From: Protonemura montana
Taxonomy: Eukaryota; Arthropoda; Insecta; Plecoptera; Nemouridae
NCBI GenBank assembly: GCA_947568835.1
Contig: OX387609.1
Coordinates: forward strand, 11,485,660 to 11,549,659
Length of the DNA stretch: 64,000 nt
Direction: 5' to 3'
The position numbers were made by a program, and so were the translations under genes. Under the pieces are notes generated by a model. The model saw only the letters and a list, made by a program, of their open reading frames with translations, had not been told where the DNA came from and did not search any database. This document shows, piece after piece, positions 20,434 through 29,690 of the stretch (within the stretch, counting starts at the first letter, position 1; every line of letters starts with the position of its first letter).

Positions 20434-21267
20434 TCTCTGATAACTTTGAATCGAATGATGATGTCGGTGAGAACAGAACGTCGAACAGTTCATTGTCCTA
20501 ACATTTTGCTGATTTGCAATTATTGACCACTAACATATTATCTAAAGTGCGTTCATTGTAATGTATAACCATCTAAACTCTGGGCAGTAATCGTGTATAA
20601 TTACACAGGCATATAATGGAAACAGATGACGTTTCTTAAGAATAAACCTACTATAGAAGTACTTGTTATTTGGTACAGTGAAATCTGATTTTGTCAAATC
20701 AGCGATTGATCGATGAATCTACCAAGCAATACGAGGGCCACGCTGGGAACATCTGGGAAAATGTTACATCGGCATTGCAATAATATTTTTGTAGGAAGCT
20801 ATAGCACAGTTAATTTAAGGTAGTACACCAGAAATGCATATATGCAGTTGAGTGTCAGATGTATGATTATTTATGTAGAATGAACAGACTGTAGGTTACT
20901 GTCATTTGGTACAGTGACATCTGATCGTGAGAAATTAGATTAGGTTGCTGCATTTATATTTCTTAAACATCTAAAGTACATTTATTTTAAGAAATCACGT
21001 AAGAAGTGCACCTTAACATGCACGTATACATGCATGATTATATGCAGGAGGTCATCTCAAAATGAATCGACTATAGTTATCTTCAAATGTTATATCACCT
21101 TAGCTAACAGTAAAAATGCGCACGCGCGCATCTCAAATTTCTGCTGAATCTGCATTTTATTTCGTACCGTCCAAGACGCTAGGAATTTTCCGGGCGTCAG
21201 CAGTTTTCCCACAGAGGTCAATGACTTCCTTCTCCTTCTGATCTAGAACCGGCAATTATACCCTACT
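20434..21267 (-). repeat. Right terminal inverted repeat of the Maverick
   Basis: About 834 bp, the reverse complement of 7675-8680 apart from the missing 164-bp duplicate, an 8-bp deletion and scattered single differences. The inner end mirrors the ATG region of the rightward gene (ATG at 20491-20493), but the frame runs into different sequence and stops after 35 codons. The outer end is AATTATACCCTACT followed by the CACGTG duplication. Confidence 0.9.
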
Positions 21268-21273
21268 CACGTG
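21268..21273. repeat. Right target-site duplication (CACGTG)
   Basis: CACGTG directly after the right terminus, identical to 7669-7674. The sequence that follows (GTAACGGTAGTT...TGGCGCTTG) matches the uninterrupted relative at 61014 onwards. Confidence 0.92.
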
Positions 21274-21520
21274 GTAACGGTAGTTGCAACACGATGGCGC
21301 TTGCAGCCGTTATTTTTAACTGACCTCTAAAATTAAATAATGGCGACTAAAGAAAATATTTACATTGTGTAAATATTTAAAGGACAGTATATAACTGTCC
21401 GTTAAGAACCTAACAGCCCGTTAATTTGTTATCTGCTTAGCAACAGCCAATCTCAAGATGTTTTGTTTGTTAACAGTCTGTTAATTACTTAACGTGCCAC
21501 TTTAAAACCGGCACTGAATG
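21274..21520. repeat. Host repeat interrupted by the Maverick (right part)
   Basis: The first 55 bp match 61014-61070 (GGTAACGGTAGTT, TGGCGCTTG, ACCTCTA-AATTTAA-TAAT). The part at about 21410-21515 (GTTAATTACTTAACGTGCCAC and neighbours) matches 50640-50765 in reverse complement. It is an old dispersed family of unknown type. Confidence 0.6.
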
Positions 21521-22000
21521 AGAGAAAATAATAGCCAATTTGTTCAAATGCCAACAAAAAAAACTAATGAAGATTGACGCATTTCACCGCATCTCAGTTC
21601 GCTGGAGAATAAGGTAGTACCAATCTGTGGTAGTACTTATCATCAACGACCCATTTTAAAGTCATTTTCATCGGAACTGGCTGTTATTGATAAACGAATT
21701 CGTAAAATTATCGCTTGCGTCATCTCCCCATCTCGATCTGAGAATTAATTATGTTATCGTCATTTCTCGACTGATAACAGATGGCAGTCGATAAGAATAA
21801 ATAAAAGTTAGATGAGAGTTAAATATAACAGTCCAAGGTAAGTTTTAGTCACGTAGTGATCTTCCAGCTCACGATCTTCGGAAACGTTTCGAACACATAG
21901 GTAAGCACGTTTACCAGTGCTTGGTTTGGAATTTAGAATTAACCAATTAAGGCTTTCTAACATTTCACTTTTATCTGTGAGAGTCCGTGAAAAGGGTTTG
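21521..22000. other. Intergenic DNA, nothing recognised
   Basis: AT-rich sequence with no open frame of interest and no recognisable repeat. It runs into the 87-bp tandem array. Confidence 0.4.
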
Positions 22001-22395
22001 AAAACAAGTAACCCGTGCCCGGCATCGGGCAGTTCATCACAATGTAATGGTAATGGATGGGAAAAACAAGGGTTGTTATGGCATTCTAAAACAAGTAACC
22101 CGTGCCCGGCATCGGGCAGTTCATCACAATGTAATAGTAATGGGTGGGTAAAACAAGGGTTGTAATGGCAATCTTAAACAAGTAACCCGTGCCCGGCATC
22201 AGGCAGTTCATCACAATGTAATAGTATTGGGTGGGTGAAACAAGGATTGTCATGGCAATCTAAAACAAGTAACCCGTGCCCGGCATCGAGCATCTCATCA
22301 CAATGTAATAGTAATGTGTGGGTGAAACAAGGGTTGTAATGGCAATCTAAAACAAGTAACCAGTGCCCGGCATCGGGAATCGGGCATCTGGAGTT
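22001..22395. repeat. 87-bp tandem repeat, 5 copies, each with a hairpin
   Basis: Units start at 22001, 22088, 22175, 22262 and 22349, an exact 87-bp period; the last is partial. Each contains AACAAGTAACCCGTGCCCGG, and most carry the self-complementary TGCCCG-GCAT-CGGGCA, able to form a 6-bp stem with a GCAT loop. In units 3 to 5 single changes weaken the stem. Open frames on both strands here are repeat translations. Confidence 0.9.
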
Positions 22396-22870
22396 TAAGC
22401 TAAACCATGAGTTTGAAAGTAAATTCGTTATCGTCATGGTAACATGACATGGTAGCATGGAAAGCTTTAAAGGAATGGTCAAAGATTTTTTAATTCAACA
22501 TTCGTTTTACATTATCTTAGAATATACTAGTCTGAATGGTTGCGATTGTAAATATTGTGTGAAAGAACAAAAATGATCAATGTACAAATTTTAATTAGCA
22601 ATTGACAATTTCCAAAGCCTGTTTTTACTGTTTTATGTGAAAACGATCATGGCATGTAATCATTTTTTACAATGGAAAATAAACAATAAACAAACAAACA
22701 AACAAACAGCCCTTAAAAATTTGCAAACACTGTCTATGATTTTCTAACCATCTTTAAACTCTAATATAAAACTTGAAATCTTATTTTTGGATCCTGCCTC
22801 TGATAATGTAACTCAAAGTCAAAATCTTTTTTTATCACCAGGACTTACATTGGAAGAGCAATCAACAAAA

Positions 22871-23806
22871 ATGGCTTCACTAAATTTTGGAGACGACCTC
22901 GCGAAAACTGTCAAGAAGCAATTGGAATGTCCTGTATGCATTCGACACTTTGAAAATAAGCCAATCTATATGTGTCCCAACGGACATAACGTCTGCTCTC
23001 TCTGTCAACCAGCACTTTACTCATGTCCTGTATGCAGACACCCAGAACGCCCTTCAAATCGTAACACCTTTGCTGAAGAACTTGCTGAATCAGCAATAAC
23101 ACCCTGCGAGAATTCCACCTGGGGATGCAAGGAACCAATCAAGACAAAAGATATGAAGTCCCACGTAACAATCTGCAAGTATAGGTTCAAATGTCAGTTC
23201 GAAGAATGTAAATGGCAAGGGTATGTTTTTGACTTGGGTCCACACGCACTGGCCGTTCATCAAGGGTACTGCATACCTGTCAAGGACAACGGTGTAATGT
23301 TGAAGATAAACACCATTGTCAGCAAAAGTCAGGTTGAAAAACAAGAAACGGCAACGCCAGCTTACCCTGTTCAAGTATTAGGAGTACTTTTTGGGAACAA
23401 GAAATCACAGTATTCGACGGCAACGCTTGTGTTCAAAAAAATACTTTTTTGGATACACACAGAACTGTCGAATAAAAACTCGTTTGGTATAAAAATCAGC
23501 CTGGTGAATCCATATAATGAAGCCAGCTTGCAGGATTTTTCATATGAATTGACATTTATTTCAGAATACGGTTCCAGATTAGTTTATAAAAATAATGTAA
23601 GTAAAGGTTACTTCACTAACAATTTTTTTGATACGGTACTCGACGGTGGGATAAGCCAGTTTTATAACGAGTCTACCAAATGCGTTCCTTATAAACTGAA
23701 GTTATTTAATAAAGCGTCCATCAAAGAAGAGTTCTCGGTTAATAAAATAACTGTCAATAGTTTTCAATTGCGAAATAGTAAACCAGAGAGTTCTTTTTCC
23801 CTATGA
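22871..23806 (+). CDS. Sina/SIAH-like RING E3 ubiquitin ligase, intronless coding region
   Basis: A 311-residue product from the ATG at 22871, the first ATG of an open frame that extends to 22787. A splice acceptor-like tract (TTTTTTTATCACCAG, ending at about 22843) suggests a 5' UTR intron. The RING finger is Cys20-X2-Cys23-X11-Cys35-X3-His39-X2-Cys42-X2-Cys45-X6-Cys52-X2-Cys55, exactly the Sina spacing (CPVCIRHF...CPNGHNVCSLC...CPVCR). The SIAH-type double zinc finger follows (PCENSTWGC, HVTICKYRFKCQFEECKWQG, PHALAVHQG). The C-terminal half is strand-rich as in the TRAF-like substrate-binding domain but too diverged to align by eye. Sina proteins ubiquitinate targets for proteasomal degradation. 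The single coding exon suggests a retrogene or one of the expanded sina-like families of insects. The target is unknown. Confidence 0.88.
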   Translation: MASLNFGDDLAKTVKKQLECPVCIRHFENKPIYMCPNGHNVCSLCQPALYSCPVCRHPERPSNRNTFAEELAESAITPCENSTWGCKEPIKTKDMKSHVTICKYRFKCQFEECKWQGYVFDLGPHALAVHQGYCIPVKDNGVMLKINTIVSKSQVEKQETATPAYPVQVLGVLFGNKKSQYSTATLVFKKILFWIHTELSNKNSFGIKISLVNPYNEASLQDFSYELTFISEYGSRLVYKNNVSKGYFTNNFFDTVLDGGISQFYNESTKCVPYKLKLFNKASIKEEFSVNKITVNSFQLRNSKPESSFSL

Positions 23807-24229
23807 TTACTTTCTTCGAGATTTGTTAGTAAATGGGTGACATCGTCTGCATTTTTCACGTCTATATTTGAAATACTTGCCGCACGTTCGTTAGACAAAA
23901 GTGGGGTTTCTATCCAATTTTTAATGTTCGAACATGTTGAAATGAAGAGGGGCCCAAAACTCTACCCTGGGACACACCTGGTCCAAACCCTTGGTCTTCA
24001 CCCTTGCCCTTGGTCTTCACAAATTTGATCTGCTGTTTCTTCATAGACCTACTCTATTTGGACACTTTTACATCCACATGTTTTAATCCTAGTGGTAATC
24101 TTTAAATATCCTGTAACATAATATAATATTTCTATAGTAATGTTTTTTATTAAATGCTTTTAAAAAGTCAATTTATTTTTCATAATGATTTTTCCACTAT
24201 TCAATGCTATCCCAGATTTGTATTTATTT
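23807..24229. other. Downstream region of the Sina-like gene, no gene
   Basis: The region holds a short direct repeat (CCTTGGTCTTCACCCTTGCCC region, 23988-24020) and AT-rich sequence with several possible poly(A) signals. No coding region is supported. Confidence 0.4.
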
Positions 24230-24490
24230 GTGGTGTTTAACGACGCACTGTTTTAACATCTGGCCATGCGGCACTGGTCTAATGGCGTCGGTGAATGAGT
24301 GGATGATAATGAGGATGATGATGAACCTAACCTAGCCTAGAAGGGAGGAGGGGAAACTCGGTGCCGGCACGTAGCTTACTCCTGTCGAAGAGCATCAAGG
24401 GGATCACCGGCTTAACGTCCCTTCCGAAGGACGGTACAACTCAAAAAGCAGGATTCCTCCACAAATCCATGCTGTCGAGAGGTTGATTAG
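24230..24490 (+). repeat. Dispersed repeat family A, copy 1
   Basis: Shares a long block with 28105-28335: GGCGTCGGTGAATG, GGTGCCGGCACG, GGGGATCACCGGCTTAACG, TTCCGAAGGACGGTACAAC and ATCCATGCTGTCGAGAGGTT. It includes AACCTAACCTAGCC, resembling the arthropod telomeric motif. It looks like a SINE or a non-autonomous element body. A 5S-derived segment follows at 24563-24645. Confidence 0.65.
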
Positions 24491-24562
24491 AAAGGCGAAT
24501 GAAGTTGCTGTACTAACTACCCTCTCTCCAACCTCCCTTCCGAACAGAACTGGTCATGTATA

Positions 24563-24645
24563 TGATGGTCACCCATCCAATACCTGGCTCAGCGCAGTGT
24601 TGCTTAACTTCGGTGATCTAACGAGAACCGGTGTTTCCAACGCGT
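24563..24645 (-). repeat. 5S rRNA-derived sequence (SINE head)
   Basis: On the minus strand this reads like internal 5S rRNA: CACCGGTTCTCGTTAGATCACCGAAGTTAAGCAACACT... then TTGGATGGGTGACCATC. The match covers the region of the 5S internal promoter, but the gene ends are missing and there are substitutions. It is therefore a 5S-derived SINE or pseudogene, not a working 5S gene. Confidence 0.7.
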
Positions 24646-26500
24646 TAAACCGTTCGGGTTGTCACAAAAGCCGGACACACAGTGCAGAGTTTAATTTTAA
24701 AACTAATTTTTAAGATAATCGATTTGAAATTACTCTAGGCGAACTAATTGAAAAACCAGACTAAAACTAAGGGATGCCTTATTACGCTCATGTACCACAA
24801 AAAATAATAAATCCGTTCGTACCAACGGCGCTTGAAATCCCGACACAAACCTGCATTTTTTGCCGCATTTGCTGAGTTGTGGGTAAAAATTTCGTGCACC
24901 CAACAAGCCGCAAGTTTAAAATAGATTGCATTGTGCATGAGAGACAATTTTGAAGTTTTTCTAAATTTGTATTGCTATATTGCTATTATAACTGTAGCAG
25001 AAAAATGTTGAAAGTAAAATAATATATAGATAGAATTCCAAGTGCAGCCTTAATTGAAATATAACAGAAAAACGTGAGATACACTAGGATTAATTTGAGT
25101 TTGCCACTTTCTGGGGTGCTTGTACCAACCAGGAAAATATGACACCATGATGCTACTGTTAACTATCCGATTTAAAAGCAACAAAATAATGTTTTTCTTT
25201 GGTTGAAACATTTAATAATTTCAGGAAAACAAAATATTTAATGAAAAACAATAAATGTTTATCAACCAAAGTTAAAATTAATATATTTTGGATTACTTTT
25301 AACTTTTATCAGGTTTAGGCAGGAAACCAAGCTCGCAAACTGCTTTTTGGCAGCCATTGCTAGAATCCGCTAGTGTACGGTATAGGTATTTAGCAGAAGT
25401 CATTAGGACTTTTAGTTTTGCATTTAAGTTCTTATTTTTCAATAGAATTAATTTCACGTAAATAAACTGATAAATCCACAAAGAATTTAAGTGCATGATG
25501 CATTGTTTGGTCATAATTTTCTGGTTAATTTGCAAACTCCCCGGTGAAGACTGGCTTTATTTTGCATTCTAAAGTTGGCAATGTGTAATCAAAGTCCACC
25601 AGCTTGTAGCAAGGTAAGGCTAACACAACTGTAAACAGCGATAAGGTCCGATCTTACTAAATTTTTCAGCTTTAAGTTGGACCTCTAGCTCACAGAAACA
25701 TATGAATTGCATGTGAACTAGCGAACATACTACAGTAGAAGTAGTAATATAGAAAATAAAGTTGCGTATTTATGTGAAGTTAATACCAATAATAAAGAAA
25801 AAAACGAGGTTTAGTCACCGAAAAGCAGGAAAAATAATGACCAAATACGACAACAAGAATCCCTATGTCGTTGGTTTAAAATTTTACAATAAAGCCGTAG
25901 CAATTTGCAATATAAAACCAAAAACTGAGATTATATCCTATAATTGTAAGAGTATTGTAAAAAATCTTCTTGTTCAAAATTCATTCTATTCAACTGAAGA
26001 ATTTTTGTATTTTAAATTGTGAATTGTGAATTGTATAGGTATATCGACATGTCTCATGCCAAAGCGGCCAATCGTGATAAATAAACAATTACAAATATTA
26101 TTATTACCTTGGTCTACCTATAGTATTATTATTGATACTATGGTATTGGTCTACAAATTTAGCTACTTTAATGTTGTATTAGAATAAAGACTCCCTCATT
26201 GAGTCTCTTAATGAGTAAAACACTCAATAATTGGTTTCCTAAAGATATCAGAGCTCGTATTGCGATCAATGAGTAAGTGGAGGTACGGCACAACCTCTCT
26301 TTAGGAGATCAAACTAGCACTTAATGGATGGTAGAGAAAAACTCAATTTTACATTTGGTGTTGAAGATTTCGCTTCTCATGGTCGCAATGTCCCTGCCGA
26401 TAATGATACAAAAAAAAAATAATAATACACAGGGATTTTTACATATCCATACAATTTGGGCAATCTAGCGAAGAACGGAGGTGTAAGAAATCATAGCCCA
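24646..26500. other. Intergenic DNA, no gene recognised
   Basis: AT-rich. Weak open frames at 24744-24947 (minus), 25299-25535 (minus) and 25762-26022 (plus) lack recognisable domains. A fragment of the 92-bp satellite unit (AAGTTGGACCTCTAGCTCAC) lies at about 25672-25712. Confidence 0.4.
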
Positions 26501-26537
26501 AAAAACAAGCCCCGTTCGGCCAACGCCATTGGAAAAA

Positions 26538-26767
26538 CACGTGCCTCATATCAGTCTCACCCTGGCCACGTGGCCAAGGGTGCTAAACGCCTCCATCGAG
26601 CTCACCCATGCCACGTGTCAGGGTGCTAGCGACACCCGTGAGCCCTCTCCGCGCAGCACGTGTCTTCGACTGCTAGGCGTTTGAGGGGCCGGCCAATAGT
26701 AGGAACCATTACATCTCAATTAGCCTTCTGGTCGACGCCGATCCGAAACCAAAGCAAGCGGCACGTG
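26538..26767. promoter_or_regulatory. Cluster of five CACGTG E-boxes in a GC-rich patch
   Basis: CACGTG occurs at 26538, 26567, 26612, 26657 and 26762, five times in 230 bp, with two CCAAT motifs (GGCCAATAG, GGCCAATTG) nearby. A random hexamer is expected about once per 4 kb. CACGTG is bound by Myc/Max, USF, Clock and MiT-family bHLH factors. The patch could be a promoter. A possible ATG directly followed by a donor-like GTAAGTGAG lies at 26867. No gene is proven. Confidence 0.45.
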
Positions 26768-27059
26768 CCTAGCGCGGCCAATTGTTGCTTTGTATGATCT
26801 CAAAGTGGGATTTAAGATTATAATGCATAATAATTAGAATTTTGGTGGTGGCTGGACTGTGATCCCATGGTAAGTGAGTTCTCTAGGGACGTGTTGTGGT
26901 TATTAAGGGGTGAGCAGGATGCCCTGGTCATGAGGTGGGCGATCGGTGGGGCCTGGGGTAAGATAGTAGAGTATACTGGAAAAGGAGGGAAAGTTGAAAC
27001 TATAGTTTTCTTTCAATCCGAGTTAGCTGCATGCCCTGAGATGAAACGTAACTGGAAAT

Positions 27060-28100
27060 TCTAGCGCACAATCTCTAAAACTCATATATAGGTTAGTCAA
27101 ATTAACAAAATTTTGAAATCTGTGGCCGGCAAAATTTAGGGTTCGCATTGTAAACGTTGCCCAAAAAAATTTATCATTGTAATTCCACGGAAACTACATA
27201 AATTAAAAAAAAGCAACAGTGTAGAATTTGAAAACTAGCATTTCGGATCTTTGATTAAGCATCTTTCCCAGGCCTACGCTGCCTTTCTCCCCGAGCGCGC
27301 GCACTGTGGTTAAGCAACACGGCTCTGTGCTTGGTGCTGGATGGGGTACCGCCACAGTTCTAATCGGCAGCTTGGAGCTTTGTCGCAGCATGGACGTCTA
27401 GTTGGGACAATATGCTGAAGACATCGCTTGCAAAGACATTTGCAAACTGCAAATCGTAGCTGCCGGTCACTTATTTTAACTCGAAATAAGACATTTTAAC
27501 TAATTTGATTTGGACTTTCTTTCAGGTTTAGAATCTGTATGCTCTACTGATTTTGTCGGCGGTTTAAAATCTTGAAAATGTATATTTTAAGTGTGCTAGA
27601 TTAAAAATTGTTGGTTTCAAAGTTTAAAAGCTCATGACAGATGCATTCACAGTGGCAGTTATCCTAGCAAACCATGCACACGGCCTTGTCTGTACTTAAC
27701 CCTCAATATATCTCCTATGTCAGCATCGCTTCATACATGCGTGTGAAAACAGTGCTTCGTTAAACACTTCGTTATCATAATCCGGTTGTAATATGAAAAG
27801 AGCCTACCACTGAATTAGCTCTAGTCTCTGGTCATTGTAACGTCGGTCACGTGGCAAGCACGTGGCCGATAAAACGAGCCGCTTTGTCTAATGGCGGGGT
27901 AAAAAGGGCGGCGCGTGCGCTCTACACGAGTAATTGAGACATGCAGTCGGAATGTTTGTTTACGATTTGATGTGGTTACCATTGCGAATTCACACGGCGG
28001 TTCTGTATGATCGCTTCCCATGGCCAATTGGTTGCGTCGAGCTGTGTTTGCTTAAGATATTAATCGGGGCTTTTATTCAAGTTCTAAGCTTGAGTAAAGA
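27060..28100. other. Intergenic DNA with a 5S-derived piece and two further CACGTG sites
   Basis: No gene recognised. CACGTG occurs at 27848 and 27859 (TCACGTGGCAAGCACGTGG), followed by a CpG-rich stretch to about 27925. The 5S-like segment at 27285-27350 is listed separately. Confidence 0.4.
27285..27350 (+). repeat. 5S rRNA-derived sequence, plus orientation
   Basis: GTGGTTAAGCAACACGGCTC followed by TGTGCTTGGTGCTGGATGGGGTACC parallels the internal part of 5S rRNA (GAAGTTAAGCAACA...TTGGATGGGTGACC). It is more diverged than the copy at 24563-24645. Confidence 0.5.
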
Positions 28101-28104
28101 ATAA

Positions 28105-28335
28105 CTGTGTGGCACTGTTTTGACACTTGTGGCGTCGGTGAATGGGTGGGTGATGATGTGCATTACCTAGGTAAAAGGGAGGAGGAGAAACCCGGTGCCG
28201 GCACGAAGCCTACTCCTGAAGAGCACCTAGGGGATCACCGGCTTAACGTTCCTTCCGAAGGACGGTACAACGCGAACAACAGGATTCCTACACAAATCCA
28301 TGCTGTCGAGAGGTTGATAAGTAAGGCGAGTAGGT
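28105..28335 (+). repeat. Dispersed repeat family A, copy 2
   Basis: Same family as 24230-24490, from GTGGCGTCGGTGAATGGGTG to ATGCTGTCGAGAGGTTGAT, with the shared GGTGCCGGCACG and GGGGATCACCGGCTTAACG core. The two copies differ by small indels and substitutions, implying independent insertions. Confidence 0.65.
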
Positions 28336-28339
28336 TGCG

Positions 28340-29205
28340 TGTGAAATAGATGGATTTAGCTTTACTCTCAAATTCGTGTGGGCCCTTTCCTTTGGACGAT
28401 GCGCCCTTATAATGGGTATATGCATGTAACAAGCCCTTGCTTATGAACGGTAGTCAATAATTGGGTTTCCAATGCTAAAATATTGCATCGTATTCTTCAG
28501 CTGACCTTTATAACGAGTTTAATTCATAGTGACTTGGTACTGGTCTTTGATTCTGGTGATCTAGTTTATGAGTCAGTCTCTGGGTTGCTAATTATCTCTC
28601 ACGTCTCGAAGACAGAACAAAACCACCTTCGCAAGGTCATTGTAAAGTAAAGTCGTTCACCAAGAGTCCACCGATTCAGCAGCCAGAATGTTGATTACGC
28701 ATCCGATCTCATTCCCTATTCAATGTCTCGCCACTTTGTTACAAGGGTTGCAATCCACACAATTGGTCCTCGAGGATCGCACCCCCTCTCTGTCGGGCCT
28801 GGCAAAGTGCACCTCTCCAAGCGGCATTGCGCATGACAATAGCCCCAAGAAGTCCCCGCGGGACGTTCGCTAATGGACCAGCACCCGCTTTTTAGGGACT
28901 CACAGCTGTGTTGCTAGGAGGCAACATGTGGGGCAACATTGTAAAGGGACCACTCGTCAGTGTTGGTCACTAGTTGTTGCTGGTTGGCTAAGCTTCATTA
29001 ATTATACAGATTGTTTGGTTATGTAAATCCTTTCGCAGTCTTGCTGCTTTCGAGCTAGATATCTGATAGCGGTTGGTTTTGGAATTAGTTGATTACCTAT
29101 AACTGTCGATGTCTTGCCTGTTTATTTTATCGTTTATTATAACTAGTGGTTATAAACAATTAACTACGAACATTTTTTAATACCTACGATTATTGTGAGT
29201 CTTAC
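28340..29205. other. Intergenic or intronic DNA, no gene recognised
   Basis: No supported coding sequence. If the minus-strand exon at 29206-29385 is real, this stretch is its first intron. Confidence 0.35.
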
Positions 29206-29385
29206 CTTTTCATCTGTAAATCCATGAACAAATAAAAGGTCACCTTTAGATTTCAAATTTTGGCAACGCACTTTTGGTATAACGCAAAATTGTTCACAAG
29301 GCCAGGTATCCTCAAAAATATATTGGGAAACTTGAAATAATCTGATGACATCAATTGATTTCCGCTTTACAGGTACAGTGAGCAT
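29206..29385 (-). CDS. Unknown minus-strand gene, first coding exon (partial)
   Basis: Sixty codons from an ATG at 29383-29385 to a strong donor, AAAAG|GTAAGACTC, at 29205, in phase 0. The translation has balanced protein-like composition (KRKSIDVIRLFQVSQYIFED, EQFCVIPKVRCQNLKSKGDL, LFVHGFTDEK). I do not recognise the family and found no convincing next exon downstream. The ATG is 305 bp from the CHMP1 start on the opposite strand, so the two genes may share a divergent promoter. Confidence 0.5.
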
Positions 29386-29690
29386 GTAGACAATTAAAAT
29401 TGTAACGATAACTTACTGTGTAATAAAATGTACTTCCATTTGACTGTTAAATCTGTTGCCTCTAATATTTAAAATTAGTTACGTGTTTTACCGCTTAGCA
29501 GCACCTACAAGATACCAGTTGGCTACTAGTAGTTCTTCCTCTTAACACTCGAGGGCAGCATTGTCGGATGTCATTTGACTTTGACGTTTCTGCCTTCTGT
29601 GGAATTCTTTGGTGGAATTCGAGGGATTAATCGAAAGCAAATCGAACGCTAGGCAAATTGTTCTTAAATTGGTAACAAAAGTCGTACAAT
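29386..29690. promoter_or_regulatory. Putative bidirectional promoter between CHMP1 and the unknown minus-strand exon
   Basis: Only 305 bp separate two divergent ATG codons. There is no clear TATA box near either start, and the CHMP1 side is mildly GC-richer (CTCGAGGGCAGCATTG region). The promoter is inferred from arrangement only. Confidence 0.4.

Larger units (their letters stand above)
7675..21267. mobile_element. Complete Maverick/Polinton (adintovirus-like) element, 13.6 kb
   Basis: The element is bounded by 6-bp CACGTG duplications. It starts AGTAGGGTATAATTGCC, ends with the exact complement, and has long terminal inverted repeats (7675-8680 and 20434-21267). Inside lie the hallmark genes: protein-primed family B DNA polymerase, FtsK/HerA-type packaging ATPase, retroviral-type integrase with a chromodomain, adenovirus-type cysteine protease, penton and double-jelly-roll capsid proteins, and conserved accessory proteins. 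All main reading frames are intact and the terminal repeats are nearly identical, which suggests a recent insertion (inference). All genes from 9734 to 20194 read leftward. One small spliced gene reads rightward from the left end. Polintons are thought to be self-synthesising transposons able to form virions. Confidence 0.96.

Noticed and set aside
22001..22395. CRISPR-like array
   Set aside because: The 87-bp units are contiguous without unique spacers and the genome is eukaryotic.
22787..22870. Upstream extension of the Sina-like protein
   Set aside because: No ATG lies in the extension, and an acceptor-like tract at about 22843 suggests UTR or intron.
24563..24645. Functional 5S rRNA gene
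   Set aside because: Ends are missing and many positions differ. It fits a SINE head or pseudogene.
25299..26022. AT-rich open frames on both strands
   Set aside because: Lys/Ile/Leu/Asn-rich composition is expected by chance in AT-rich DNA, and there is no domain or splice evidence.
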